Shown in pieces: positions 1 to 10,592 of a stretch of DNA of 64,000 bases. The notes beneath the pieces are model-generated. The model searched no databases. It worked only from the letters and a program-made list of their open reading frames with translations, and was not told where the DNA came from. Origin of the DNA: Sesamum alatum (lineage: Eukaryota > Streptophyta > Magnoliopsida > Lamiales > Pedaliaceae); contig JACGWO010000005.1 of assembly GCA_034509735.1 (NCBI GenBank), positions 29,418,479-29,482,478 of the forward strand. Direction: 5' to 3'. How positions within the stretch are numbered: the first letter of the stretch is position 1; the number at the start of each line of letters is the position of its first letter. The position numbers and the translations under genes are program-made.

Positions 1-499
1 CAACCACCTTGAATTCATCTGTTAATGGATCTATTCCAAAACCAATTGAAAATAATGCAGTTTTATTGAGGTGTAACGGAAATGGGGGGAGGACTCTCAA
101 CCTCCTTGTTGCAGTGTTCCATAAAGCTAGTTGATGATTTGAATTACGTATGCAGAATACGCCTTTGCAGGGACCGTGTAAAGACCGAATAGCATAAGGA
201 ATATGAGATCGCTTAGGCTGCTCACGTATTTGCAACGCTTCATCTAGAAACAACGCAAAAGTATTATCCTCAGGGTCAGATGGTTTCCCCAAACTGTGCT
301 TATGACGTCTAAAAATTAGAAGACGAGTGTGATTGCTCTCATGATGGAAATGCTTGTTTATAAACGTTGAGCTTCCGATGATAGCACACCACTGTTTGCA
401 TACTGATTCACATCGGAGCAATGATTTTACAGGCAAAACCAGTAATATGTCAATTATGATATCTTCCGGTAGAGAATATTGCTTACCAATTGTATCCAT
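1..499 (-). CDS. F-box protein with F-box-associated domain (5' part; continues off the left edge)
   Basis: Reading the minus strand from the ATG at 499-497 gives 166 codons without a stop up to the window edge. Residues 10-50 are an F-box: LPEDIIIDILLVLPVKSLLR, then C..VCKQW and a hydrophobic end. F-box proteins of this type act as substrate receptors of SCF ubiquitin ligases by binding SKP1. From about residue 105 it enters an F-box-associated (FBA) region with ALWNTATRRLRVLPPFP and IGFGIDPLTDEFKVV, the typical first FBA strands. No intron is needed. The start is chosen because the F-box begins about ten residues after it, as is usual. A diverged, broken copy lies at 18.15-18.89 kb plus 23.39-23.42 kb. 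The substrate is unknown. The missing C-terminal half lies left of this window. Confidence 0.88.
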   Translation of the reverse strand, partial: MDTIGKQYSLPEDIIIDILLVLPVKSLLRCESVCKQWCAIIGSSTFINKHFHHESNHTRLLIFRRHKHSLGKPSDPEDNTFALFLDEALQIREQPKRSHIPYAIRSLHGPCKGVFCIRNSNHQLALWNTATRRLRVLPPFPLHLNKTALFSIGFGIDPLTDEFKVV

Positions 500-864
500 C
501 TATGCGTATTCAACCAAGATTGAAAATTTTCAAAGAAAAACTAGCTAATTAATTATATTATGGGGTTCTGGGAATGATGGAATAGACAAAGAGGAGAAAC
601 TGATGATCCGAGAGAGAAAACTAGCACAAGAATGTATTCACAAGAATGCATAAATTACAACATAGCAAGCAAAACTCTTAAGCCATCTGTCTTCACTTGA
701 TCCACTGCTTTTATTAGATTATGTTTCATGCTTGTAGCAAAGCATTCGGATTTTGCGCATTTACTGTTCCTCGTATTTCCTATTTTAGACAGGAACTAAA
801 TACTTAGATTTGCAAATTTCTGATTGAATATTTACCTGTTATCGATCTCTTTTCTTGTGTAGAC
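500..864. other. 5' flank of the F-box gene, duplicated at 23419-23825
   Basis: This stretch upstream of the F-box start has no coding sequence of its own. It is nearly identical by eye to 23419-23825. The main difference is a block of about 26 bases (around 23674-23700) present only in the second copy. It probably holds the promoter and leader of the F-box gene, but I cannot point to a convincing TATA box or start site. Confidence 0.6.
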
Positions 865-1003
865 AAAACATTAACTGCGGTCAAGATTCTGCCCTATAAT
901 ATATATACTAAAAAAGAGACAATTTTCTGAGAATGGTTTTTGAAATGGGTATGAATTAATTTCCAAAGAGTTGATGCCTTTTGGAACGGATTTTCTGATG
1001 GGC
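865..1003. repeat. First unit of a ~139-bp tandem duplication; second unit is split by two insertions
   Basis: The unit begins caaaacattaactgcgg and runs through the CACTA terminal fragment to tctgatgggc. A second unit begins at about 1003, is interrupted by the MITE at 1014-1284, resumes at 1285 (aacattaactgcggtgaag), is interrupted again by the Helitron at 1328-4061, and resumes at 4062 with the CACTA terminal sequence. The paralogous region at 23.83-23.95 kb has a single unit, so the duplication is specific to this copy. Confidence 0.6.
905..1003 (+). mobile_element. CACTA-type terminal fragment (5' end only)
   Basis: The sequence starting TACTAAAAAAGAGACAATTT resembles a worn CACTA terminal inverted repeat and its subterminal DNA. 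Related copies start at 4063 (TACTATAAAAAAGAAATTTT) and near 23866. All three continue through TTTTTGAAA.GGGTATGAATTA-type sequence. This copy stops at about 1003, where the local tandem duplication begins again. No transposase is attached. Confidence 0.45.
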
Positions 1004-1013
1004 AAAAACATTA

Positions 1014-1284
1014 TCGGGAAAATTGCAAGCAACCACCTGTGATATTGTAAATGAGCAAATTACCTCCCTATGAAAATAAAATAGCAATTTGTCTCCTTGT
1101 GTTATTTAAAATGGAGCAATTTATCTCCCCGTATTTTTTAAAATTGAGCAATTTACCTTCTTGTCTAGGGAGATAAATTGCTCAATTTTAAAGAACACTG
1201 GGAGGTAAATTGCTATTTTTTTTTTTCCATCGGGGGTAATTTGCTCATTTGTAATGTCACAAGGGGTAAATTGCATTAAATCCT
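1014..1284. mobile_element. Foldback MITE of Mutator type
   Basis: The two halves are inverted copies of each other. The left reads ttgcaagcaaccacctgtga and gagcaaattacctccc. The right half, reverse complemented, reads aatgcaatttaccccttgtg and gagcaaattacccccg. The flanks carry aacatta at 1007-1013 and 1285-1291 (7-bp match; the 9-bp version has two mismatches), as expected for a Mutator target duplication. The arms share the 'gcaatttaccccct-gtg' phrases with the MULEs at 27.4 and 57.9 kb. No coding capacity. Confidence 0.75.
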
Positions 1285-1327
1285 AACATTAACTGCGGTG
1301 AAGATTTTTCCCTATAATATATATCAA

Positions 1328-4061
1328 TCTATACTATATATAAAAGTATGAATCTCTTATATGTTTGTTCTCCATTATGAAAAGACGTTCATGCCCTTAC
1401 TTAAGTTATTTTTTTAATAATAAATAAAAATTAGCTATAAAAGAATAAAATTCTGTCAATAGAAGACTATTTAAGAATCCTAATATCTCTAAACTACTTG
1501 GATAATGAAAAATATAGCCAACTAAAAAAAATAGGCCGGCAATAATATGTCTATGCGATTAATTTGTTTAGAAGAATTTTTTAAATACTTTAAAAATATT
1601 ATTTTACTAGGGCACAATAGAATTTAAAATGAATAGTATCAAAATAATACATAAAATACTAACTTTTAAAAACTATATATATATATATATATATGTGAAA
1701 GAATAAATATCAAGAAGTTATTAAGAAGCATTATTGATCTTATTAAATTGGAAATGCTTTCGAAAAATTTAACATAGGTGACTTCTTACTAATTGATTTT
1801 ATTTTAATATTAGTAGAATTGTTTTGAGATTGTACTTTCATGTACATTTGATTTTTACTACAATACTGGAGATAAAATGATACTGTAAGTACAACTTATG
1901 ATTAAAATATAATAATGCGAATTTTTGAGTGCTTATTCCTATTGTGAGAAAATATTTGTATCCTTACTGCGGTACTCTTTTTAATAATAAATTATTAGAT
2001 GAATAATTACATTTATAACCCTTGATTTATGGTTCGTTTACACAAACCAACCCTGGCTTTAGCATAATTATAGAAATCACCCCCAACAACCAAAATGGGG
2101 GTAGTTGTGTAATGATATTGACGTTTTGGGGGTGTATGTATAATTTTTAAGAAAATAAGGGTGGCTTGTGTAAGTAATTTTAACATTTCTGGTGGTGTAT
2201 TTGTAACTATCCAAAAGATTAGAGTGACCTTTATAAACAATAGTTTAGGGGGTGTAAATGAAACTATCCCTAAAATAAGAAATAGGTATAAGAACAAAAT
2301 TCTATCAAAGCATAAAAGTATTTGGTATTCTAATTTGTATGAATTACTTAGAGAATAAAAAATATATTCTAAAATATAAATAGGCAAATAAATTTTAACG
2401 ATAATTTGCCAGGAAAGATTTTACATAATTTTTTTAAAAAAAATTGAGTTACCTGGGCACTATAAAATTTAATTAAATATCATATGAGTAAAATGTAAAT
2501 ATATACTAATCCAAACTTCAAAACATATCAAAAAATTTACAAAGAATTAATATTAGTATATAAATTCTCAATTTTATTACAGAAGTCCGTTGAAAGATTT
2601 AAAATGAGTGACTTCGGACTAATTGATTTTATTTTCAATATTAATGTCGGATAAAATCTCTTTTGGTTGTATTTATACTCTCTTTTTTCCCATAATATAA
2701 TGGTGGTAAAATAATATTAATAAGTGCAATTTAGGTTTAAGTTGCAATGACAATATATGCTACTTTTTTTTATAAAAAAAAGGGTAATAATTTGATCAAA
2801 AGTAGATGAAGTACTATGAGAACGTACTAAAGAATATGAAATACAAATATGAAGTTTCTCATCAAAACACAATGTAAACACCTGCACAAAAGAAATAATA
2901 CTGTGTATAAGAATGCGCTAAAAACTAATGGGTTGAAAAAGAGAGTGTACACATTAGAATTTATAAATAGTAGTAAATACAATTGACATAATTAAAGGCT
3001 CTCATAATTTATAACAGTAAAATTAAGTATTAGGAATAAAAAATACCGGCAAGTAAAAGCACTAATTTTTACATATTAAGTTGAATTGCGTATGAAAAAT
3101 TAGTTATCCAGTGGAACACTGATTATTTAAGTTTTCTAATATTAGATAATATTGTATGCACATAAAAGATTGAATTTTAAAAAACATAAAATGTTATTGA
3201 ATAAGAAATAGATAATACCAATTAAATTTATTTGAATTAACAGATCAAGAAATCACACTAAAAATATGAAATTAAAAATGCAAATAATAACATTTTATGC
3301 AATAATATTTCAAATTAGAAGTTAATGAAGAATGTAAACAAGATTTTGACAAACTTTAAAAATTGATAGTAAAATATAATTAGAGTAATTATAGGACATT
3401 GCAATACAAATTAATACTGATACTATGGATATGTATAATTAGATTAAATTTTACAAAAAATAGTTAATAAAAGATTCGTTTAAAATCATTATACATCAAT
3501 AAATTTAAGAAAAAGTAATTCAGGATATGATAGTAAAATAAAAATATAACATTTCACAAAGATAATATAACAAACACAAAATAAAATTTTAAAAAATAGC
3601 AAATAGACAATTAAAAGAAAACGCTGCTAATAAAACATGATCAATTTTACTAAATTGGGATTTTTTATAAAAAACCAAAAATAAGGGACTTTGTTAATTT
3701 TATTTTAATATCAGATCTTTTATATATTATATTTTACTTTTGCCTTTGTTTGTTCCAATACAAAAATATTAACCATAATAATTATTAAATAAAAAGATAC
3801 AAAAACTCAATTTTAAGGAATAAATCTTTTATTTAATATTAGCAGTTAAATCTAGAAGTGAGGTACAAATAACAAATTAAATTGTCTCCTCACCAATTAA
3901 ATAATTATTATCAATATTTTTGAAAATATAATTATATACTAATGATTTAATAATACAAAAATAAATAAAATTATGAGTTTAATATCTTTTGTAATCAATA
4001 AATTACATATTCACTTCTAAAAATATGTTTCGACACGTGCATCGCACCTGATACTTCCTAG
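1328..4061 (+). mobile_element. Non-autonomous Helitron
   Basis: The 5' end reads TCTATACTATATATAAAAGT after an A. The 3' end reads cacgtgcatcgcacctgata followed by CCTAG and then T. These fit the plant Helitron rules: 5' TC, a short GC-bearing hairpin just before 3' CTRR, and insertion between A and T. The interior of about 2.7 kb is AT-rich with no Rep/helicase frame, so it must depend on an autonomous partner. The short frames inside are not credible genes. A related 3' end lies on the minus strand at 26297-26610. Confidence 0.78.
2022..2280. mobile_element. Possible foldback MITE nested in the Helitron
   Basis: About 260 bases contain short phrases such as gggggtgtatgtataatt, gggggtgtaaatg and, on the other side, their inverted counterparts (tttacacaaaccaaccct, aaatcacccccaac). 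This style matches the repeat-phrase arms of the other Mutator-type MITEs in the window. Termini and target duplication could not be fixed. Confidence 0.35.
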
Positions 4062-4890
4062 TACTATAAAAAAGAAATTTTGGGGACTGGTTTTTGAAAT
4101 GGGTATGAATTAATTTCCAATGAGTTGACGCCTTCTGGAATGGATTTTCTGATGGTCAAATGCCTGTCCTTGCTAATAGTATCAGAAAAACTTTGTGATG
4201 TGCGAAATAAATCCATCCCAAATTTAATGCGACTTGGGACAGGTTTGTAAGGTTGTCCCAAATATTGTCCGATAGATAAAAACACTTGAATTAATTTTGC
4301 AGCCGGTTTTGTTGCGACATTTGGAACATAACTTGTTTATCTCTTTGCAACGCCTTTTGTGACGCACACTCGTCTCAAACTTCTTAGAACTTTTTTGATG
4401 GATTTCTATCATGAACACCCAAAAATGGGATAAATTTATGACGCATTTTACAACGGCATATTTTGAGATGGATTTCTTGACATCTATTATGCCACATTTG
4501 TGGCTGGTTTTGCACCGAGTTTTTATTTTTCTCAGTGGTTTATATGTTGTTAACTTTTGTGACAATTTTCGTTACAAAATCTGCTACAAGATTTATTTAT
4601 TTTTTAAAAAAATTACTTTTATTTTAATTTTTATCAAATTGAATTATTTTACTTTATTTAGTTATTAATTTATTTAATTTTCGATATTTTGATAAATGAA
4701 TTTGAATTTATTTTATTTTTAAATTAATTTATTTCAATTAATTTTGATAATTAAAATTAATATTTCTTCTTATAATGATTTATTTTTATTTTAATTTATA
4801 AATTTAAGTTTTTAAAATCTATAAATTAAAATATTATATAAATTGGACTGAAATTAAATATTAAAAGCTGAATAATAAAATAATAGGGAT
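4062..4890 (+). mobile_element. CACTA-type 5' end and subterminal region, no gene
   Basis: It starts TACTATAAAAAAGAAATTTT directly after the Helitron and shares at least 150 bases with 23866-24030. Further in are degenerate short phrases (gggataaatttatgacgc, tttgtgacgcacactcg) of the kind found in CACTA subterminal repeats. From about 4600 it is plain AT-rich DNA with no reading frame of interest. Confidence 0.45.
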
Positions 4891-5333
4891 AATTTCACTT
4901 TTGGTACCATTCACTACAACTAATTCAATTTTGATACCCTATGTTCCCAATCGGTACCCAACATTTCTATTTTTCATCACTGGTTGCTACCCGCTGTTAG
5001 ATTGACCGTTAAAACTAACGGTCAACCACAATTTGGAGGGAAAAAGAGGAGATATTTCCACAATAAAAGGGCACATTTGGTTGCCTTAGTGTTCACTACA
5101 CAAGAGACAGTTAAGAGAGTGTAACTGAGGAAAATTCAGCAAAAAATGCGAGAAATGAAGAGAAATCAGTTTTCTTCTTTCTCAAATTCAAGCACAGGTT
5201 CGCCTAATGAGAATATTTACTTAGAAAAAAAGTATATTTTGAGTGTAGAATGGAGCTATCGTTGAAGACATCTTGAACAAAAATAAATACGCGAAGAAAG
5301 TTTTGGACATGTCTTAATTACGGGGTAAATTTA
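4891..5333. other. Single TIR-like arm and non-coding DNA
   Basis: The first 150 bases (agggataatttcacttttgg, tacccgctgttagattgacc, aactaacggtcaa) have the phrase structure of the Mutator-type arms at 17.3 and 53.2 kb, but I found no opposite arm. The rest, to the end of the copia LTR, shows no gene. Confidence 0.3.
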
Positions 5334-5957
5334 TGTTGAAAAAGTTCAATTAATCGTAGTACAATTTTGAAAATCAATTAGATAATAAGAACAGTTTTGA
5401 AAACCATTTTGTGAAACAAACACGTCGGAACAAACATAAGATGAGTTAGATATGTTGTTATATCGGAAATTTAAATCGAAAATATACAAGAGAGTTATTC
5501 GTAACAACTATCGGTTAGAGCAAGTAACCAACCGAATCACATAATTACTTCTGTTTACCTTAAAGAAATTATACGTCCCGTATTCAAGTGCACCGTGTAC
5601 TACACATCTTTTTAAAGATTGTTGGAAAAGTTCAACCAATCATAGTACAGTTTTGAAAATGAATCAAATAATAATAACAGTTTTGGAAACCAATTTCACA
5701 AAACAAACACGTTGGAACAAAGAGAAGATCAGTTAGATATCTTGTTATATCCGAAACTTAATTCAAAAACTTACAAGAGAGTTGTATCGTAATAACTCTC
5801 GGTCCAGAGCAAGTAACCAACCGAATCACAGAATTATTTCTACTTTACTTGAAGAAATTATACGTCCTGTATTCAAGTGCACCGGGAACTACATAATTTC
5901 TTCAAGATTGTTGGAAAAGTTCAATCAATCGTAATACAATTTTGAATATCAATCAAA

Positions 5958-7297
5958 GGGAAAATCGCATTTTTCGTCCCATAAAATAAGGCCCAGTTTC
6001 AATTTAGTCCCATATATTAGACTGGTCTCACATTTAGTCCCATATATTAAAAAAAAATCTCAATGTTGGTCCCAAGTTACTTTTTCCGTCAAATACTTAA
6101 CGGAAAATATCAATTGGCCGTTAAAGGCTGATTTTTGGGGGGCAAAAAACGTTTTTTTGGGTGGAAATGAAGCTAGGGCTCCTAACTACATGAATCCGTT
6201 TATACAGGTAAAAATTAAACTTAAAATGTGGTCTTCTTTTGCTTTAGCTTAATAAAAGGATTCATGTAGTTATATTGATATAGATATTTAAATTTGAAAA
6301 TTGAATTTTAGTATATTTATCTTTTAAACATGATTTTAATTTAATTTATCAATTTGGCATAAATTTTAAATTTTAAATTTTTATTGATAAAGATATTTAA
6401 ATTTGAAAATTGAATTTTAGTATATTTATCTTTTAAACATGATTTTAATTTAATCTTATCAATTTGGTATAAATTTTAAATTTTATATTTTATATTGATA
6501 TATATATTTAAATTTTAAAATTGAATTTTACTATATTTATCTTTTAAACATGATTTTAATTTAATTTATCAATTTGGTATAAATTTTAAGTTTAATTTAT
6601 ATTGATCCTTTTATAAAGGTAAAAATTAAACTTAAAATGTGGTCTTCTTTTGCTTTAGCTTAATAAAAGGATTCATGTAGTTATATTGATATAGATATTT
6701 AAATTTGAAAATTGAATTTTAGTATATTTATCTTTTAAACATGATTTTAATTTAATTTATCAATTTGGTATAAATTTTAAATTTTATAATTTTATACTGA
6801 CATAGATATTTAAATTTGAAAATTGAATTTTAGTATATTTATCTTTTAAACATTATTTTAATTTAATTTATCAATTTGGTATAAATTTTAAATTTTATAT
6901 TGATATAGATATTTAAATCTGAAAATTGAATTTTAGTATATTTATCTTTTAAACATGATCTTAATTTAATTTATCAATTTGGTATAAATTTTAAGTTTAA
7001 TTTATAAAGGTAAAAATTAAACTTAAAAGGTGGTCTTCTTTGCTTTAGCTTAATAAAAGGATTCATGTAGTTAGGAGCCCTAGCTTCATTTTTCCCCCAA
7101 AAAAACGTTTTTTTCCCCCCAAAAAATCAGCCTTTAATGGCCAATTGACATTTCCGTTAAGTATTTGACGGAAAAGTAACTAGGGACCAACATTGAGATT
7201 TTTTTTAATATATGGGACTAAATGTGAGACCAGTTTAATATATGGGACTGAATTGAAACTGGTCCTATTTTATGGGACGAAAAATGCGATTTTCCCC
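5958..7297. mobile_element. Mutator-type TIR element nested in the tandem array
   Basis: Inverted arms of about 230 bases flank the element: gggaaaatcgcatttttcgt on the left and acgaaaaatgcgattttccc on the right. Target duplications are TCAATCAAA (5949-5957) and TCGATCAAA (7298-7306), 8 of 9 matching, and the target is the tandem unit itself. The interior (6200-7075) is a repeat array with no gene, so the element is non-autonomous. Confidence 0.8.
6200..7075. repeat. Two-level tandem repeat inside the TIR element
   Basis: A segment with aaaattaaacttaaaatgtg, tcttcttttgctttagc and aaaaggattcatgtagtt occurs three times, starting near 6208, 6612 and 7008, a spacing of about 400 bases. Between these lie six units of about 110-120 bases, each with gatatttaaatttgaaaatt, tatttatcttttaaacat and tttatcaatttggtataaat, three per interval. 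Confidence 0.8.
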
Positions 7298-8608
7298 TCG
7301 ATCAAATAATACTAATAATAGTTTTGGAAGCCAATTTTCCAAAACAAACACGTTGGAACAAATAAGAGATCAATTAGATATGTTGTTATTTCATAAATTT
7401 AAATCGAAAGCTTCCAAGAGAGTTGTATTGTAACAACTCTTGATCCAAAGCATGTAACCACTCGAATCAGAGAATTACTTCTGTTTGCCTTGAAGAAATT
7501 ATACATCTCGTATTCAAGTGCGCCGGTACTCTACTACTTCTTCAAGATTGTTGAAAAAGTTAAACCGATCGGAGTACGGTTTTGAAAATGAATCAGATAA
7601 TAATAACAATGGTTGGAAAAGTTCAATAAGTCGTAGTACAATTTTGAAAATCAATCAGATAATAATAACAATTTTGCAAACCAAATTCGCGAAACATGTT
7701 GGAACAAATAGAAGATTAGTTAGCTATGTTGTTATATCATAAACTTAATTCCGAAAACTTACAAGAGAGTTGTATCATAACAACTCTCGATCCAAAGAAA
7801 GTAACCAACTGAATCACGGAATTAGTTCTATTTTTCTTGAAGAAATTATACGTCCCGTATTCAAGTGCACCGGGTACTACATAATTTCTTTAAAATTGTT
7901 GGAAAAGTTCAATCAATCATAGTACAATTTTGAAAATTTATTAAATAACAATAATAGTTTCAAAAATCAATTTGCGAAACAAACACGTTAGAACAAACAA
8001 AAATGAGTTTGATATGTCGTTATATTCAGAAATTTAAATTGAAAACTCACAAGAGAGAGTTATATCGTACAACTCTCGGTCAGAGAAAGTAACCAACCGA
8101 ATCAAAAATCTATTTACCTTGAAGAAATTATACGTCCCATATTCAAGTGCATCCGGTGCTATGCAACTTCTGCAAGATTGTTGGAAAAGTTCAATCAATC
8201 GTAGTATTGTTTTATAAATTAATCAGATAATAATAACAATTGTTGAAAAAGTTTGAATCAATCGTAGTACAGTTTTGAAAAATGAATCAGATAATAATAA
8301 CAGTTTTGGAAACCAATTTCACAAAAAAAAATACGTTGGAACAAACAGAAGATCAATATATGTTGTTATATCAGAACCTTAATTTGGAAACTTAAAAGAA
8401 GGTTGTATTGTAACAATTGTCTTTCCAGAGAAAGTAACCAACCGAATAACATAATTACTTCTATTTTAACCAACCGAATAACAGAATTACTTCTATTTTC
8501 CTTGAAGAAATTATACGTCCCATATTCAAGTGCATCAAGTACTACGTAATTTTTTCAAGATTGTTGGAAAAGTTCAATCAATCGTAGTACAATTTTAAAA
8601 ATCATTGA

Positions 8609-8684
<76 letters not shown>
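8609..8684. repeat. (AAT)n microsatellite
   Basis: About 25 uninterrupted AAT triplets. The site corresponds to the ataataataac stretch present in every unit of the surrounding tandem array, so it is an expansion in one unit only. Confidence 0.95.
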
Positions 8685-9696
8685 GTTTTGGAAACCAATT
8701 TTGCAAAACAAACACGTCGGAACGAACAGAAGATCTGTTAGATTTGTTGTTATATCAGAAATTTAAATCAAAAACTTACAAGAGAGTTGTGTCATAACAA
8801 CTCTCGATCCAGAGCATGTTACCAACCGAATCACAAAATTACTTCTATTTGTCTTGAACAAATTATGCGTCCCATATTCAAGTGTACCAGGTCCTAAGCA
8901 ACTTCATCCAGGATAAGACGGTTATATTCTTTCAGCACCACACTATAGCCAAGAACACTTGGAACAATACTCAGTTGCCTCAGAGAAAATTGAAGAACAA
9001 AACTCAGAATTAGGTGAGAAAATCGAGTATAGAACTAGAGAGAGAATTTTTAGATGAGAAAATGATTTCTCAATTGTTCGGTGTTGGTGTGTTCGTTTGA
9101 AGTGAGAACCATCAGGTTTTTATAGGCCAAGGCAGCAACAACATTTAAAACAACCGTTAAAATCAGAATTGATCTAGTATTAGAAACTGCCAATTAAATG
9201 CAACAGTTTTGGGTTTAAATTAAGTGGCAGAATTTAAACTTTTAAAAACCTGAAACGTTTTTGTTGACTGAAAAATAATAAAACCAGTTTCTATTTTATC
9301 AAAATAATTCAAATGACTTTGCTGCAAAAAGATATATACTGAGACATTCGCCTTGGTCGAGACTGACGGGCGGCAATGTGCGTGTGGGGAAACCCCATGT
9401 TCACTCTAGCCTCCACAACACTTCAAACATCCTTTGAATCTTAAATTCAATATAAGAAATTTATTTAACTAATAAACTACCCATGTGACAAGAATGATTG
9501 TGAAAAGACTCACCCCCACATCTCTCTTTTATATACATCAAGTTCCAAAGGTTTTTCCATCATATTTTTATGTGGGACCACATCACTTCTCTTTATTTCC
9601 ACTCTATCTAATCTATGGATTCTTTCATGTATTGGCTTCCATATTTTAGACTAATTGCTGTTACAAATTAGCAACATTATCATGCCAATTACAACA

Positions 9697-10228
9697 ATCC
9701 CCCACAAATCCATAGATTTAACTCATGCTTCCATAACTTGCTTTCAACAATAGTACCTTCAATTTGAACCACTGTCTAAGTTATCTAACATCAGTGTCGT
9801 CGGGTCAAATTGTACTAAGCCTTGAATTTGAGCCCATGATCAGGACAGCGTCTGTCAGTAATAACAAGTTACTAATTATGTATTGGCTTTGGGGTTGACA
9901 CTATAGGCCATGTGTCCTGACCCTGCTCAGGAATGCTTTCAAGAATAACCCGTTCCTTAGTTGTGGCCAAACAATTAAATTCACTTAGTTCAGCATCTCC
10001 AGGAATACACTACTTGCATCTCATCTAAGAAGATTTGACCCTATTCATAGTTAAACTCTTACTATGCTCGTAGTATCAAAACCTCCAAGAATTATAGGGG
10101 ATAGACTCCAAATACTAAGTAACAAACTATATATAGGTACTCCAACATACCTTACGATTTGTTAATACCACATTGAACCTTTTTTGTTAGATCTCCACTT
10201 AGAAGGTTGGATTGTCGTCGTAGATATG
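9697..10228 (-). other. copia 3' non-coding region with polypurine tract
   Basis: About 530 bases between the copia RNase H stop and the LTR. It contains no reading frame and ends in the purine-rich tttgtggggga that would prime plus-strand synthesis. Confidence 0.5.
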
Positions 10229-10452
10229 TCACTGATGGGTTTTCAGTCCCATCCCCAATCTGGATTGTTGTACTAATGGCAAATCTAACCCTTTCGTCAA
10301 AGGATCACCCACATTGTCCTTTGATCCGACATAGTTAATGCTGAATACCCTGTCCGATACTAATTCCCTTATAGACTTAAGTCTCATTTGGATGTGTCTT
10401 TTGGTTGTATTTACGACTCTAAACTTTGCAATTGTAGTTTGAGTTGATATGT
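10229..10452 (-). pseudogene. Ty1/copia polyprotein, C-terminal end of RNase H
   Basis: The minus strand reads about 73 residues to a TGA at 10231-10229. The recognisable order is IYISTQTTIAKF, KRHIQMRLKSIRELV, FSINYVGSKDNVGDPLTKGL and GMGLKTHQ, which is the conserved tail of copia RNase H (usual form ...SIDYVKSKDNLADPLTKGL). RNase H removes the RNA template during reverse transcription. Everything upstream (gag, protease, integrase, RT) is missing, because the frame is cut at about 10452 by unrelated sequence. The 3' side leads correctly into a polypurine tract and LTR, so this is the 3' remnant of one element. Confidence 0.85.
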
Positions 10453-10495
10453 ATATAGGGTAGATGTTGTCTCACAGAGGAATATGATGAGATTA

Positions 10496-10592
10496 TCTTT
10501 GGAGCTTGACATGTATATAATGTAGATGTTGGGGTGGATGTTTTCACACTCATTCTTATCCCACATGGGTAGTTTATTAGTTAAATAAACCC
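10496..10592 (+). repeat. Inverted partial copy of the copia LTR
   Basis: Reverse complemented, this segment matches about 9459-9552 (tttatttaactaataaacta, cccatgtg.gataagaatga, tatatacatgtcaagctcc). It lies head to head with the main LTR just beyond the broken end of pol, suggesting a second, inverted LTR fragment. Confidence 0.55.

Larger units (their letters stand above)
5334..8900. repeat. ~290-bp tandem array, about seven units
   Basis: The marker attcaagtgcacc (or close variants) recurs at about 5582, 5871, 7512, 7859, 8141, 8524 and 8876. After removing the 1.34-kb insertion the basic spacing is about 282-292 bases, with longer steps where part of a unit is repeated or the AAT microsatellite has expanded. 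Each unit also contains gttggaaaagttcaatcaat, aacaaacacgttggaacaaa and aagagagttgta. The units lie on the U5 side of the proposed copia LTR. Confidence 0.8.
5334..9696 (-). mobile_element. Long Ty1/copia LTR (3' LTR) with internal tandem repeats
   Basis: On the minus strand a polypurine tract (tttgtggggga, about 9708-9698) follows the copia pol fragment and is followed by TGTTGTAATTGGCATG, a fitting LTR start. A TATA box (tgtatataaaag) lies near 9530 and a second (cctataaaaacc) near 9120. The left limit is placed at 5334 because the minus-strand sequence there ends in ...CAACA, matching the TGTTG start. Most of the LTR consists of about seven tandem units with one TIR element inserted at 5958. 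The far boundary is the least certain part, and no 5' LTR or primer-binding site was found. Confidence 0.5.

Noticed and set aside
2013..2387. 124-codon minus-strand frame
   Set aside because: It runs across the repeated phrases of a possible MITE inside a Helitron. The residue pattern simply reflects those repeats (FTPPK, NTPPE, HTPPK).
5250..5310. Possible gag start (MSSTIAPFYTQN) on the minus strand beyond the copia LTR
   Set aside because: Only 16 codons before a stop, and no primer-binding site lies between it and the LTR. Too short to support a second copia element.
8609..8684. CRISPR-like or regularly spaced array
   Set aside because: A plain AAT microsatellite. The larger tandem units around it have no unique spacers, and CRISPR does not occur in plant nuclear DNA.
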